Shown one piece after another: positions 24,327 to 32,505 of a DNA stretch of 64,000 bases. Source of the DNA: Bacillus sp. FJAT-26390. Its GTDB lineage: Bacteria > Bacillota > Bacilli > Paenibacillales > Paenibacillaceae. The first letter of the stretch is position 1. Each line of letters opens with the position of its first letter. Under the pieces are notes generated by a model. It searched no databases. It was not told the origin of the DNA and saw nothing but the letters and a program-made list of their open reading frames with translations. The stretch spans positions 62,001-126,000 of the forward strand of contig NZ_MAQX01000036.1 of assembly GCF_001682865.1 (NCBI RefSeq), given 5' to 3'. A program made the position numbers and the translations under genes.

Positions 24327-24401
24327 AAAAAAAACCTATGATCTCCTCCCTGCCCCGAATTAGCGGCTTTCCGAAATCCGGAGTACGGAGGAGACCACAG
24401 G
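24327..24401 (-). terminator. Long-stem terminator after the amaP/DUF2273 pair
   Basis: On the minus strand, CCTGTGGTCTCCTCC (24401-24387) pairs over 15 bp (with G-U pairs) with GGAGGAGATCATAGG (24349-24335), with an inner TCCGGAtttCGGA element. An eight-T run follows. It starts directly after the DUF2273 stop codon. Confidence 0.8.
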
Positions 24402-24402
24402 A

Positions 24403-24633
24403 TCATTTAAACGGTCGAAATCTTTCTAGCAAAGCATACCAAAGCCGCTGCCAAGGAAAAATAGGCCCGCTGCTTGTTTCCTTCTGTAAGCCGATCCAAT
24501 AACCGATTGAGACAAGCAGCCCTACAAAAAGCATGTCCCAAAAACCGACAAAACAATATAGCAAACCAAAAAACAATCCAATTGCAGCGCCAGCAGCGCG
24601 CTTCCCATAGATGGCTAGGAACTCCCTCCACAT
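24403..24633 (-). CDS. DUF2273 small membrane protein
   Basis: 76 residues with two hydrophobic helices (about 13-32 and 34-51; GAAIGLFFGLLYCFVGFWD then LFVGLLVSIGYWIG). This is the pattern of DUF2273 proteins, which accompany AmaP and Asp23 in Bacillota. The ATG at 24633 has GAGGTGA 8 nt upstream; a GTG at 24645 is also in frame. Directly downstream of amaP. Confidence 0.75.
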   Translation of the reverse strand: MWREFLAIYGKRAAGAAIGLFFGLLYCFVGFWDMLFVGLLVSIGYWIGLQKETSSGPIFPWQRLWYALLERFRPFK

Positions 24634-24647
24634 GAGCAAACTCACCT

Positions 24648-25205
24648 CTATTCCACGCGACTCTTAAATGTCCCCGTTTGAATGATGTTCGCAACATAGA
24701 CCGCAACATTCGTTACCGGTATGCCGGCAATATCCTCAACATGCTCTTTCACGGAGCGCTGAATTTCTTCAGTAAGCACAGGAATGGAGCTTTCGCCGTC
24801 AACAACCGCACGAATGACGATATCTAGCCCAGCATCCGTCGCACGAATGCGAGCGCGCAAATCTTTTACGCCGCGCTGGCGGGAAGCAGCCTTCAATGCC
24901 AAATTTTCGATCGTTTCAAGAGAAATGCGAATGTCGCCGAAATCCGTTCTTTGGTCAATAGACGGAGCAGATGCCGAACCGCGATGAAGCGATACAACGA
25001 TAAATCTCAAGCTGAGTAATAGGACGATGACGGCCGTAACAATAAGCGTGATCTGGATAGGATTGTTACGATATAAATCGCCTACGAAGTCGTTCAATAG
25101 CTCTTCAGATATCCCGCCAAATCCAACTGCCAGCAGAAAGATGGATAAACAACCAATTACGATGCTGTACAAAAACAAAAGCAGCTTGTCCACGACTTTA
25201 ACCAA
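24648..25205 (-). CDS. amaP: Alkaline shock response membrane anchor protein AmaP
   Basis: Two N-terminal membrane helices (LLLFLYSIVIGCLSIFLLAVG and LIVTAVIVLLLSLRFIVV), then a soluble domain related to Asp23 (LKAASRQRGVKDLRARI...EEIQRSVKEHVEDIAG). Known AmaP anchors Asp23 at the cell membrane. The TTG at 25205 follows AGGAGG by 7 nt and gives 185 residues; the open frame reaches 25265 but would start inside the asp23 terminator. Lies between asp23 and DUF2273. Confidence 0.85.
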   Translation of the reverse strand: MVKVVDKLLLFLYSIVIGCLSIFLLAVGFGGISEELLNDFVGDLYRNNPIQITLIVTAVIVLLLSLRFIVVSLHRGSASAPSIDQRTDFGDIRISLETIENLALKAASRQRGVKDLRARIRATDAGLDIVIRAVVDGESSIPVLTEEIQRSVKEHVEDIAGIPVTNVAVYVANIIQTGTFKSRVE

Positions 25206-25236
25206 CGTAGCGCCTCCTCCTGCCAAGCCGAATGAA

Positions 25237-25278
25237 AACCCCCTTGCGCCGAGCGGCATGCCCATTCACGAGGGGGTT
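25237..25278 (-). terminator. Hairpin between asp23 and amaP
   Basis: AACCCCCT and AGGGGGTT form an 8-bp stem around a long loop, with TTTTC after it on the minus strand. It may only partly stop transcription, so amaP could still be read from upstream. Confidence 0.45.
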
Positions 25279-25307
25279 GTACGGAATTTAATTTAACACT
25301 CTTATAT

Positions 25308-25715
25308 TTATTTAACTCGGTTTTGGGATTCTTCTTCTTCCGGTTTATCAGGCGTCTTGAAATGTACGTCGTGAATATGTACGTTCACTTCAACGACGTG
25401 GAGTCCCGTCATCATTTCAATAGAACGTTTCACATTACGTTGAATTTCCGAAGCGATCTCTGGAATGCGGTTTCCGTATTCAACGATAATGGACACATCT
25501 ACCGCAGCTTCGCGCTGACCCACTTCAACTTTAACGCCTTTGGATAAATTTTTGCGACCAAGGAGCTCAACAATGCCTCCGGCAAATCCACCGCTCATTC
25601 CAGCGACTCCATCCACCTCGATCGTCGCTAGTCCAGCGATTACTTCGATGACTTCAGGTGCAATTTGAATCGTGCCAATGTCCGTTTTCTCATACTCCGC
25701 AGCGATTGTACTCAT
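25308..25715 (-). CDS. yqhY: Asp23/Gls24 family envelope stress protein (YqhY)
   Basis: 135 residues. Asp23 domain: GTIQIAPEVIEVIAGLATIEVDGVAGMSG, VDVSIIVEYG and EIQRNVKRSIEMMTGL. The ATG at 25715 has AAGGAGG about 10 nt upstream; the open frame extends to 25763 with no family-like sequence. In B. subtilis yqhY lies next to accBC and its loss disturbs fatty acid synthesis; the same neighbours are seen here, together with amaP. Confidence 0.92.
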   Translation of the reverse strand: MSTIAAEYEKTDIGTIQIAPEVIEVIAGLATIEVDGVAGMSGGFAGGIVELLGRKNLSKGVKVEVGQREAAVDVSIIVEYGNRIPEIASEIQRNVKRSIEMMTGLHVVEVNVHIHDVHFKTPDKPEEEESQNRVK

Positions 25716-25850
25716 GATGGCTGTACACCTCCTTAAAGTTGCGCGTACCCGGCAAGAAGCCAAGCAATTAACCGCATCTTGTTAATATACTATAACATTC
25801 GGCAAGAAATATGACAATCGATACAACTTGTTCACATCTTTGTCGTAATT

Positions 25851-27206
25851 CTATTCCGGAGCGTTAATATCATGCTCTTCAAGGAACTTAATGTCGAAGT
25901 CTCCGCTTACGAATTTAGGGTGATTCAGCAGCTTCAAATGGAATGGGATCGTCGTCCGAATGCCTTCAATAGCAAACTCAGACAATGCCCGCTTCATTCT
26001 TGCGATCGCTTCCTCGCGTGTCGCGCCCCAGACGATAAGCTTCGCAATCATCGAATCGTAATGCGGCGAAATCGTATAGCCCGGATATACCGCGCTGTCC
26101 ACACGAACCCCTGCCCCGCCTGGCGGCAAGTAAAAGGGAATGTTGCCTGGCGATGGCATGAAGTTACGCTCGGAATCCTCTGCGTTAATTCGGCACTCAA
26201 TCGACCAGCCGTTAATTTTCAAATCGCTTTGAGCGAAGGAAAGCGGATTGCCTTCCGCAACGGAAATCATTTCTTTAATTAAATCCACGTTCGTGATCAT
26301 CTCGGTTACGGGATGCTCTACTTGAATGCGCGTATTCATTTCCATGAAATAGAAGTTACCGTCAGGTCCGAGCAAAAATTCAAGCGTTCCTGCGCCTGAG
26401 TAGTTTACCGCGAGCGCGGCGCGAACGGCTGCTTGCCCCATTCGATCGCGAAGCTCAGGAGTAAGTACCGAGCACGGCGCTTCTTCGACCAGCTTTTGGC
26501 GTCTGCGCTGAACCGAGCAATCGCGTTCAAACAAATGAACCGCATTGCCGTGCTTGTCCGCCATAATTTGAATTTCAACATGCTTCATGCCCGTCAAATA
26601 TTTCTCGAGATATACGCCGGCGTTACCGAATGCCTTTTGGGCTTCCTGCTGAGCAGTCGTAATCTGCGCGACAAGCGTCGTCTCGTCATCCGCAATCCGG
26701 ATGCCTTTGCCGCCGCCGCCTGCAGTCGCTTTAATAATGACAGGATATCCAATTTCGCGCGCAACGCTGATGGCTTCATCCATGCTCTCGACAAGTCCGT
26801 CAGAGCCGGGGATGATTGGCACATCTGCCGTTCTCATCGTCAGCTTGGCAACCGCTTTGTCACCCATTTTATTAATCGCTTCCGGGGAAGGACCGATAAA
26901 AGTGATGTTGCATGACTCGCAAATTTCTGCAAAGTCAGCATTTTCAGCTAGGAAGCCATAACCGGGATGAATCGCATCACATTCTGTGATCGTGGCAACG
27001 CTCATAATATTCGTTAAGTTTAAATAGCTGTCCTTCGACGCGGTAGGCCCGATGCAATAAGCTTCGTCGGCTAAGCGCACATGAAGCGAATCGCGATCCG
27101 CTTCCGAATAAACAGCGACAGTGCTAATACCAAGCTCGCGGCAAGCGCGAATAATTCGGACCGCGATTTCGCCGCGGTTAGCAATTAATATTTTGTGAAA
27201 TTTCAC
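25851..27206 (-). CDS. accC: Acetyl-CoA carboxylase, biotin carboxylase subunit
   Basis: ATP-dependent carboxylation of biotin on AccB, the first half of malonyl-CoA synthesis. 451 residues. ATP-grasp motifs: KATAGGGGKGIR, the catalytic HLFERDCSVQRRRQKLVEE, EFLLGPDGNFYFMEMNTRIQVEHPVTE. The ATG at 27206 follows AAGGGGTTCC. It lies 53 nt after accB; together they form accBC. Confidence 0.97.
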   Translation of the reverse strand: MKFHKILIANRGEIAVRIIRACRELGISTVAVYSEADRDSLHVRLADEAYCIGPTASKDSYLNLTNIMSVATITECDAIHPGYGFLAENADFAEICESCNITFIGPSPEAINKMGDKAVAKLTMRTADVPIIPGSDGLVESMDEAISVAREIGYPVIIKATAGGGGKGIRIADDETTLVAQITTAQQEAQKAFGNAGVYLEKYLTGMKHVEIQIMADKHGNAVHLFERDCSVQRRRQKLVEEAPCSVLTPELRDRMGQAAVRAALAVNYSGAGTLEFLLGPDGNFYFMEMNTRIQVEHPVTEMITNVDLIKEMISVAEGNPLSFAQSDLKINGWSIECRINAEDSERNFMPSPGNIPFYLPPGGAGVRVDSAVYPGYTISPHYDSMIAKLIVWGATREEAIARMKRALSEFAIEGIRTTIPFHLKLLNHPKFVSGDFDIKFLEEHDINAPE

Positions 27207-27259
27207 GTAGGAACCCCTTTCAAACGACAGTTTCCCTGTTCGGACGTTAACTCACTTCA

Positions 27260-27751
27260 TTATTCTGGTTTAACAAGAAACAAAGGCTGACCATACTCAA
27301 CGAGCTGTCCGTTAGAAACCAAAATTTCCACGATTTCGCCGCGTACTTCCGCTTCCAGCTCATTCATTAGCTTCATCGCTTCCAAAATGCAAACGACGCT
27401 CTTATCGTTGACGCGATCGCCGATTTTGACGAAAGCAGCCGCTTCTGGAGTCGGCGAGCTGTAGAATGTGCCTACCATAGGCGATACGATTTGATGCAGA
27501 TGGTCTGTAGATGGACGTGCTGGCGCCGTTTCTTGCGCGGCTTGCGGCTGCGCTGCCGGAGCAGTCGGCTGAGCTTGTAATGGTGCAGGCGCGTATGTAT
27601 GCGTAAGTGGGGCCGCTTGCACATTCACCACTTCTGTTTTGCCAGGCTTGCGGATGAGCAGGCGTGTCCCTTCGTTTTCGATCTCCAGCTCATGAACGGA
27701 AGTTTGATCAACCAATTTGATCAACTCTTTGATCTCGCTCAATTTGAACAT
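27260..27751 (-). CDS. accB: Acetyl-CoA carboxylase, biotin carboxyl carrier protein
   Basis: Carries biotin on the Lys of the CILEAMKLMNELEAE motif near the C-terminus. An Ala/Pro-rich linker (about 50-85) joins an N-terminal segment to the biotinyl domain (VSPMVGTFYSSP...GQPLFLVKPE). The ATG at 27751 (MFKLSEIKELIK) has AAGGAG 11 nt upstream; a GTG at 27763 is in frame but touches the ribosome site. 163 residues. A TATAAT box lies about 110 bp upstream. Confidence 0.96.
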   Translation of the reverse strand: MFKLSEIKELIKLVDQTSVHELEIENEGTRLLIRKPGKTEVVNVQAAPLTHTYAPAPLQAQPTAPAAQPQAAQETAPARPSTDHLHQIVSPMVGTFYSSPTPEAAAFVKIGDRVNDKSVVCILEAMKLMNELEAEVRGEIVEILVSNGQLVEYGQPLFLVKPE

Positions 27752-27857
27752 GAATATTTTCACTCCTTAAATTTGCGATAGCACAATGGCTTCCATAGCG
27801 TGAAAGCATAAATAGTTTCCATACCAATATAACCAATTCTTTCACATAACGTTTAAC

Positions 27858-27886
27858 ATTATATCATAAACACGCCTGAACACGAA
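27858..27886 (-). promoter_or_regulatory. Possible sigma-A promoter of accBC
   Basis: A perfect TATAAT (27863-27858 on the minus strand) with a weak TTCGTG -35 at 17-nt spacing. No FapR-type operator was recognised nearby. Confidence 0.35.
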
Positions 27887-27917
27887 TCATTTTTTGTACA
27901 AGCATCTGCGCTGCCAC

Positions 27918-27962
27918 AAAAAAAGCCCCTGCCGCCCCCCGCATCATGCAGGGAACGACAGG
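27918..27962 (-). terminator. Terminator of the spoIIIA operon
   Basis: On the minus strand, CCTGTCG (27962-27956) pairs with CGGCAGG (27934-27928) and an inner CCC/GGG extends the stem. A GGGGCTTTTTTTG tail follows. It separates spoIIIAH from accB. Confidence 0.65.
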
Positions 27963-27993
27963 ACCTCAATTAAGGACTAAAGCAATTGTTTCC

Positions 27994-28611
27994 TTAAGGA
28001 ATATAACGAACGGATACTTGATCCGCTCCTACATCAAGCGTGCTCATCACCAATTTGATGATGTCGGCCGCTTGCTTTTTCTCCAGCTTTTCGCTTGATA
28101 CTACAACATTGAACTTGTCATTTGCTTCATCGATGACAACATTTTCAAATTGCTTCAACAGCTCTGATTCAATGCCGGTCAATTTCGAATTTTTCTCCTC
28201 GAGCATATCCAGCTCCGCAATCGCAGCTACGGATTCCTCTTGCTTCGTTTGCGTTTCAGCAATGGCCGCCATGATGCGGTTCTCATCCTCAGAATTTTTC
28301 AGTTCCCGCTTCGCAAGCAGCTCGCTGAACAACCCGCCTGCCGCAAGCCCTTGCTCCTCGACTAAATTCAATGCCTCTTTATCTGCATCACTTAGCGCGA
28401 CTTCGCCGGAAGGCTGCTGTACTTCATTGACAACAAGCCCATCACCTTTGGTTGCCGCCTCTGTCGCATTTTGTGCCGCTTGCTCTGTTTTCGTGCCGTC
28501 TGTCAGCACATCCGGCGATTCTATATCCTGAGTAAATAAGTAATACGCGGACAATACCACCATTAAACTAAGCATTGATACGAGCCATACCGTTTGTCTT
28601 TTCGTGTTCAT
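27994..28611 (-). CDS. spoIIIAH: SpoIIIAH, mother-cell channel ring protein
   Basis: 205 residues. One N-terminal membrane helix (WLVSMLSLMVVLSAYYLF), an acidic linker, a predicted helix (about 115-165), and a C-terminal ring-building domain (NVVIDEANDKFNVVVSSE...VSVRYIP). It binds SpoIIQ from the forespore across the intermembrane space. The ATG at 28611 follows GGGAGGGTG; 17 further upstream codons lie inside spoIIIAG and are excluded. Last gene of the operon. Confidence 0.93.
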   Translation of the reverse strand: MNTKRQTVWLVSMLSLMVVLSAYYLFTQDIESPDVLTDGTKTEQAAQNATEAATKGDGLVVNEVQQPSGEVALSDADKEALNLVEEQGLAAGGLFSELLAKRELKNSEDENRIMAAIAETQTKQEESVAAIAELDMLEEKNSKLTGIESELLKQFENVVIDEANDKFNVVVSSEKLEKKQAADIIKLVMSTLDVGADQVSVRYIP

Positions 28612-28642
28612 GAGAACACCCTCCCCAACAATTGAATTTGGT

Positions 28643-29275
28643 TTATTGCTTGCTTGGCACAACAGATATTCGGTTAACCGGCACGTTGACGCCCTTCTCG
28701 ACCGCGCTGATGATGAGGCGTCTTACCGTCGCGTTTTCAGCGCCCTTGGCGACGATCAGAATGCCGCGTATGCGAGGGTTAATCGTTTTGGTCACGATGG
28801 GCTTCTGGTCGCCCGAAACCTCATACAATACGACCCGTCCATCATTGGTTATCGAGGTTATATGCCGCCTGCCGCCGTTTGGATCATTCTCGTCAGTTAC
28901 CTGCTGTGAATCCTGTCCTTCTTTCTGCACGACGATTTCTTCCGTAGAATCAACCGTGATGAGCACGTCAACCGTACCAACGCCTACGATTTTCTCCAAA
29001 ATCTCCTTCAGCCTTGTTTCCATCGAATGCTCGATCACGGCAAACACGGATCCCGACGAAGAAACCGAACCACTCCAAGCTTCTTCCGTTTGAGGCGGCG
29101 GGTTCGGGTCCTGTGCCGAGGGTTCTACTTGCTTATAGGTTAAAAATGAATTCATAATCATTAGCGCCGCGCCAATCCCCCCAACGATTAGCAAAATTCG
29201 CAGCGTCCGCACACGCTTCGGACCGCTGGGACCGCCGCCAACCGCTGATTCTATGCCTTCCAGCCATTTGGCCAC
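28643..29275 (-). CDS. spoIIIAG: SpoIIIAG, channel ring protein
   Basis: 210 residues. Membrane helix near 25-45 (LRILLIVGGIGAALMIMNSF), then a periplasm-facing ring-building domain (ETRLKEILEKIVGVGTVDVLITV...RGILIVAKGAENATVRRLI). The start is GTG at 29275 with AGGAGG about 8 nt upstream. SpoIIIAG forms a large ring in the SpoIIIA-SpoIIQ channel. Confidence 0.94.
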   Translation of the reverse strand: MAKWLEGIESAVGGGPSGPKRVRTLRILLIVGGIGAALMIMNSFLTYKQVEPSAQDPNPPPQTEEAWSGSVSSSGSVFAVIEHSMETRLKEILEKIVGVGTVDVLITVDSTEEIVVQKEGQDSQQVTDENDPNGGRRHITSITNDGRVVLYEVSGDQKPIVTKTINPRIRGILIVAKGAENATVRRLIISAVEKGVNVPVNRISVVPSKQ

Positions 29276-29306
29276 CGCGCCTTACCTCCTCTCCATACCT
29301 AGCCTC

Positions 29307-30062
29307 TCACTTGGCAATCTTCTGCTGCGCCGGCTGCCTTACGACGATTTGGTCTACATCAACGCCCCACCCTTTCACGATAACGCTGCTGATTGCGGAA
29401 GCAGTGGCAGGATCGGCCCTAGACCACCTGCCCTCTGGCTGATCCGCCTCTCCCGCTTTGTCGGGATCTTTGCTTTCATCTTTACCGCTTGGCGATGCTG
29501 CTTCATTCTCGCCAACCGGATCGATTGTCACATCCACGATAACGGGCTGCACAGCTTCTACCGCAGGGGCATTCCCTGATCCGTTTTTCTCGTCTGCCGC
29601 TTTAAGCGTGACAACCACTTGGCTGATATATGGCGTTTGCTTGCCCGAAATGGTCACCCACTTCAGCAGCGCATCCACCTCGGCGACCGGCACTTTCGTA
29701 CGCTCGTTCAGCTCGTTTTGAATCGATGCTTCAAGCGTCCGTTCGGTTAGTTTGGCCGCTTCGAGCGTACGCTTCTCGCTCATCGCTTCCGCATCCCGCT
29801 TAATTTGGTTTAAACCGGTCATCTGAACTTCTTTGGTCATGGCAGATTCACTCCAGCTCTTCATTCCTTCATCCAGCTTCGCTCCTATATCACTTTGGAT
29901 GAGCTTCAATATCGGAGAGAGTATCGTCAGCAAAATGAACAAGCCGACCACGAGCCGCGCATAACGCTGCATCGCTTTGTTTGGGAGCAGCAGCTCGACG
30001 AACACCGCCAGCAGGATGACTGCGATGATGTCTCTCAGCCAATCGCTTAACCAAGCAATCAC
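29307..30062 (-). CDS. spoIIIAF: SpoIIIAF
   Basis: 251 residues. Two closely spaced N-terminal membrane helices (IIAVILLAVFVELLLPN and LVVGLFILLTILSPILKLI), a helical middle, and a C-terminal ring-like domain (VKGWGVDVDQIVVRQP). Start is GTG at 30062. Part of the SpoIIIA complex; somewhat longer than the B. subtilis protein because of a low-complexity Asp/Glu/Lys/Pro linker near residues 185-220. Confidence 0.92.
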   Translation of the reverse strand: MIAWLSDWLRDIIAVILLAVFVELLLPNKAMQRYARLVVGLFILLTILSPILKLIQSDIGAKLDEGMKSWSESAMTKEVQMTGLNQIKRDAEAMSEKRTLEAAKLTERTLEASIQNELNERTKVPVAEVDALLKWVTISGKQTPYISQVVVTLKAADEKNGSGNAPAVEAVQPVIVDVTIDPVGENEAASPSGKDESKDPDKAGEADQPEGRWSRADPATASAISSVIVKGWGVDVDQIVVRQPAQQKIAK

Positions 30063-30079
30063 AGCTCTCGTCTCCTTCC

Positions 30080-31327
30080 TTACCTCACCATCAATGCCGC
30101 ATTTCCTGCAGTCAAAATGATCGTTACCGCGAGGAAAAACATGAGACTGACCGCAGCCAGCGCTGCAAAAACATAAATCATCGTCTTACCGATCGTCTCC
30201 AAGCAGGTTACAATCGGCGAATCTCCCAATGGCTGCATGACCGCAGCGGCTATGTTGTAAATGAGCGCCAGCGTCAATATTTTGATTGCAGGGAACGCGC
30301 TGATGAAGAGCAGTATGATTACGCCGGCGAGACCTATCGCATTTTTGGCTAGCATGGACGCCGAGATAACGGTATCCGCTGCATCGGAGAACATTCTGCC
30401 TACGACCGGAACGAAGTTTCCCGTAACGAATTTTGCCGTTCGAAGCGTTACGCCGTCCGTGACTGCACCGGTTGCCCCTTGCACGGAGATGACTCCGAGA
30501 AAAACGGTCAGCAGAATGCCCAGTACGCCTACGCCAATGTTGCGAAGCAGATTTGCCAGCTGCGTAACCTTGAATTTTTCCGACAATGCACTCGTGATAT
30601 GAAGGACCGCCGAGAAAAACAACAACGGAAAAACAAGCGTGTAAATGAGCGTACCGACGGCATGTATCATAAAAATGATCAGCGGGTGCAGAACCGATAC
30701 CGTAACGACGTTGCCCATCGAGGCAAGCAGCGTAAGCAGCAGCGGAACCATCGCCAGCATGAACTGGATCATGCTCTCTATCGCGCCTTTGGCGTAGCCC
30801 ATCGCAACATGGAAGCTGTTCACCGCAATAATGATGAGAACCATATACGTGATTGAGTAGGCAACTTTGCTGACTGCATTTCTCTCAAATGCGTTTTGCA
30901 GCGTCTCCAGCACCATGCTGAACACCGTCAGCATCACTATGGTTACGAGCAGCTTGCCGTTATATAACACCTCATGCCACAAGTACTTCACTAATCCTTG
31001 CGCCATATCGGTAAACTTAAGCCCTTTGCCGCCTGGAACGATCATCTCCATAAAGCTTGGAATATGCTCCTGCGGAAAGTAGCCGCCGTACTCGTTCCGA
31101 AGCTTATTCCAATAAGACTCAACAGCTTCTGTCTCCAATCCGCCCACCTGCTCGGCTGCCAGCTCCTTGGAAAGCTGATCAGCCCTAGCTTGATCATCCG
31201 CAGCGGGCAGAGAGCTTTCTCCGCTGATGGCATAACCGACATTTGGAACAAAGGAGAACAGAAACGTCGCTGCAAGGATGAGGAGGAGCAGCTTGGCCCT
31301 GTCCCGTGCGGGAGTGAGCTTGATCAT
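30080..31327 (-). CDS. spoIIIAE: SpoIIIAE, multi-pass membrane protein
   Basis: 415 residues. A signal-like N-terminal helix (LLLLILAATFLFSFVPNVGYA), an extracytoplasmic segment of about 80 residues, then about seven membrane helices with conserved VTDGVTLRTAKFVTGNFVPVVG (about 280-300). Core membrane component of the SpoIIIA channel, proposed to be a transporter. ATG at 31327, 5 nt after the spoIIIAD stop. Confidence 0.95.
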   Translation of the reverse strand: MIKLTPARDRAKLLLLILAATFLFSFVPNVGYAISGESSLPAADDQARADQLSKELAAEQVGGLETEAVESYWNKLRNEYGGYFPQEHIPSFMEMIVPGGKGLKFTDMAQGLVKYLWHEVLYNGKLLVTIVMLTVFSMVLETLQNAFERNAVSKVAYSITYMVLIIIAVNSFHVAMGYAKGAIESMIQFMLAMVPLLLTLLASMGNVVTVSVLHPLIIFMIHAVGTLIYTLVFPLLFFSAVLHITSALSEKFKVTQLANLLRNIGVGVLGILLTVFLGVISVQGATGAVTDGVTLRTAKFVTGNFVPVVGRMFSDAADTVISASMLAKNAIGLAGVIILLFISAFPAIKILTLALIYNIAAAVMQPLGDSPIVTCLETIGKTMIYVFAALAAVSLMFFLAVTIILTAGNAALMVR

Positions 31328-31332
31328 ACGCC

Positions 31333-31728
31333 TCAGCCCCCCTCCGGCAGCAGCCCGATAACCGTCTCGACGATCACGCTAATAATCGGAACGGCCATGA
31401 CGAGAATAAACACTTTGCCGGCAAATTCGATTTTTGATGCGATACCCTCTTGGCCTGCGTCCCTGACGATTTGAGCTCCAAACTCCGCAATGTACGCGAT
31501 CCCGATAATTTTCAAGATCGTCTTCAAGTAAATGGAAGGAATGCCCGATCGATTAGCCAGATCCTCCAGCACGGTAATGACGATTTCGATTTTGCCGATC
31601 AGATACAGGAAGATGAACAAGCCCGTAAATGCAGCGAGCAAAAAAGCGAACATCGGCTTTTGCTCCCGAACGACAAGTATGAGTACTGTAGCCATCAGGC
31701 CAAGGCCGACAATTTGAATCATTTCCAT
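31333..31728 (-). CDS. spoIIIAD: SpoIIIAD
   Basis: 131 residues with about four membrane helices (IVGLGLMATVLILVV; FAFLLAAFTGLFIFLYLIG; IIGIAYIAEFGAQIVRDAG; FILVMAVPIISVIVETVIGLL). The ATG at 31728 has AGGTGA upstream; a GTG three codons earlier and an ATG two codons later are alternatives. Paralogous to SpoIIIAC. Confidence 0.93.
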   Translation of the reverse strand: MEMIQIVGLGLMATVLILVVREQKPMFAFLLAAFTGLFIFLYLIGKIEIVITVLEDLANRSGIPSIYLKTILKIIGIAYIAEFGAQIVRDAGQEGIASKIEFAGKVFILVMAVPIISVIVETVIGLLPEGG

Positions 31729-31767
31729 CTCGCTCACCTGCTTGCATGCACGTCCGACTGAAGACGT

Positions 31768-31971
31768 CTACTGGAACAAAAATATCGTTTTTATTTCTTG
31801 GAACAATTCATTCAGGAGCCGAACAACCATAAACAAGACGACAACAAAACCAATGACCGTAACCCAATGCGCCATATCTTCCTTTCCCATTTGCTTAAGC
31901 ACCGAATGTATCATGGCGATAACAATTCCGATCCCGGCAATTTGGAAAATGGCGCTCACATCCATGTTCAT
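31768..31971 (-). CDS. spoIIIAC: SpoIIIAC
   Basis: 67 residues, two membrane helices (IFQIAGIGIVIAMIHSVL and WVTVIGFVVVLFMVVRLL) joined by KQMGKEDMA, typical of SpoIIIAC. GGGGTG precedes the ATG. It lies 15 nt downstream of spoIIIAB. Confidence 0.94.
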   Translation of the reverse strand: MNMDVSAIFQIAGIGIVIAMIHSVLKQMGKEDMAHWVTVIGFVVVLFMVVRLLNELFQEIKTIFLFQ

Positions 31972-31986
31972 CTATGCGGCACCCCA

Positions 31987-32505
31987 CTACACCATCAAAA
32001 TGACGACCAGCACAGCGATCAAAATACCGAGACTCTTCCACATCTTCTCGTAACGCCCCTGATCGTCTCTCGCTGCGTCCTCCTCAGCCTTCAACTGCAA
32101 CAACGCAAGATGTATATGCTTCATTTGGTCTTCCTTATCGCTAATTCCGAGTGTTGAGCCTAGCCGTATGAGCACGGATTGCTCATTCTTCCGCATGGAG
32201 GTGGAATCCCATTGCGATTGAATCGCCTGCTCCCAGCTGTCGCGGAAGGTAAAGCTCTCCGTCTCCCAAACGCCGCTTGCCGCCTTGCGAAAAATGGTCG
32301 CGAGCGGCTCCGGCGTAGCCGATGCCGTTCTCTCCAGCGCCTCCGGCAGCGGGGTATGCCCATATCCGATTTCCGTCTCCAGCCGCTGCAGCGCATGTGC
32401 AAGCTGTCTTAGCTGCCTTGGGCGCTCGGCGAATTTCGCCGCTTGCTGGAAGCCGATCATCGTGCCTGCAAACAAAACCAGTACAGCGCCCAGCAGCTTA
32501 ATCAC
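31987..32505 (-). CDS. spoIIIAB: SpoIIIAB
   Basis: 172 residues. N-terminal hydrophobic segment (LLGAVLVLFAGTMIGFQQA), a cytoplasmic helical domain with RPRQLRQLAHALQRLETEI, and a C-terminal membrane helix (LGILIAVLVVILMV). The GTG start overlaps the spoIIIAA stop (GTGA). Related in fold to type II secretion GspF-like proteins. Confidence 0.93.
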   Translation of the reverse strand: MIKLLGAVLVLFAGTMIGFQQAAKFAERPRQLRQLAHALQRLETEIGYGHTPLPEALERTASATPEPLATIFRKAASGVWETESFTFRDSWEQAIQSQWDSTSMRKNEQSVLIRLGSTLGISDKEDQMKHIHLALLQLKAEEDAARDDQGRYEKMWKSLGILIAVLVVILMV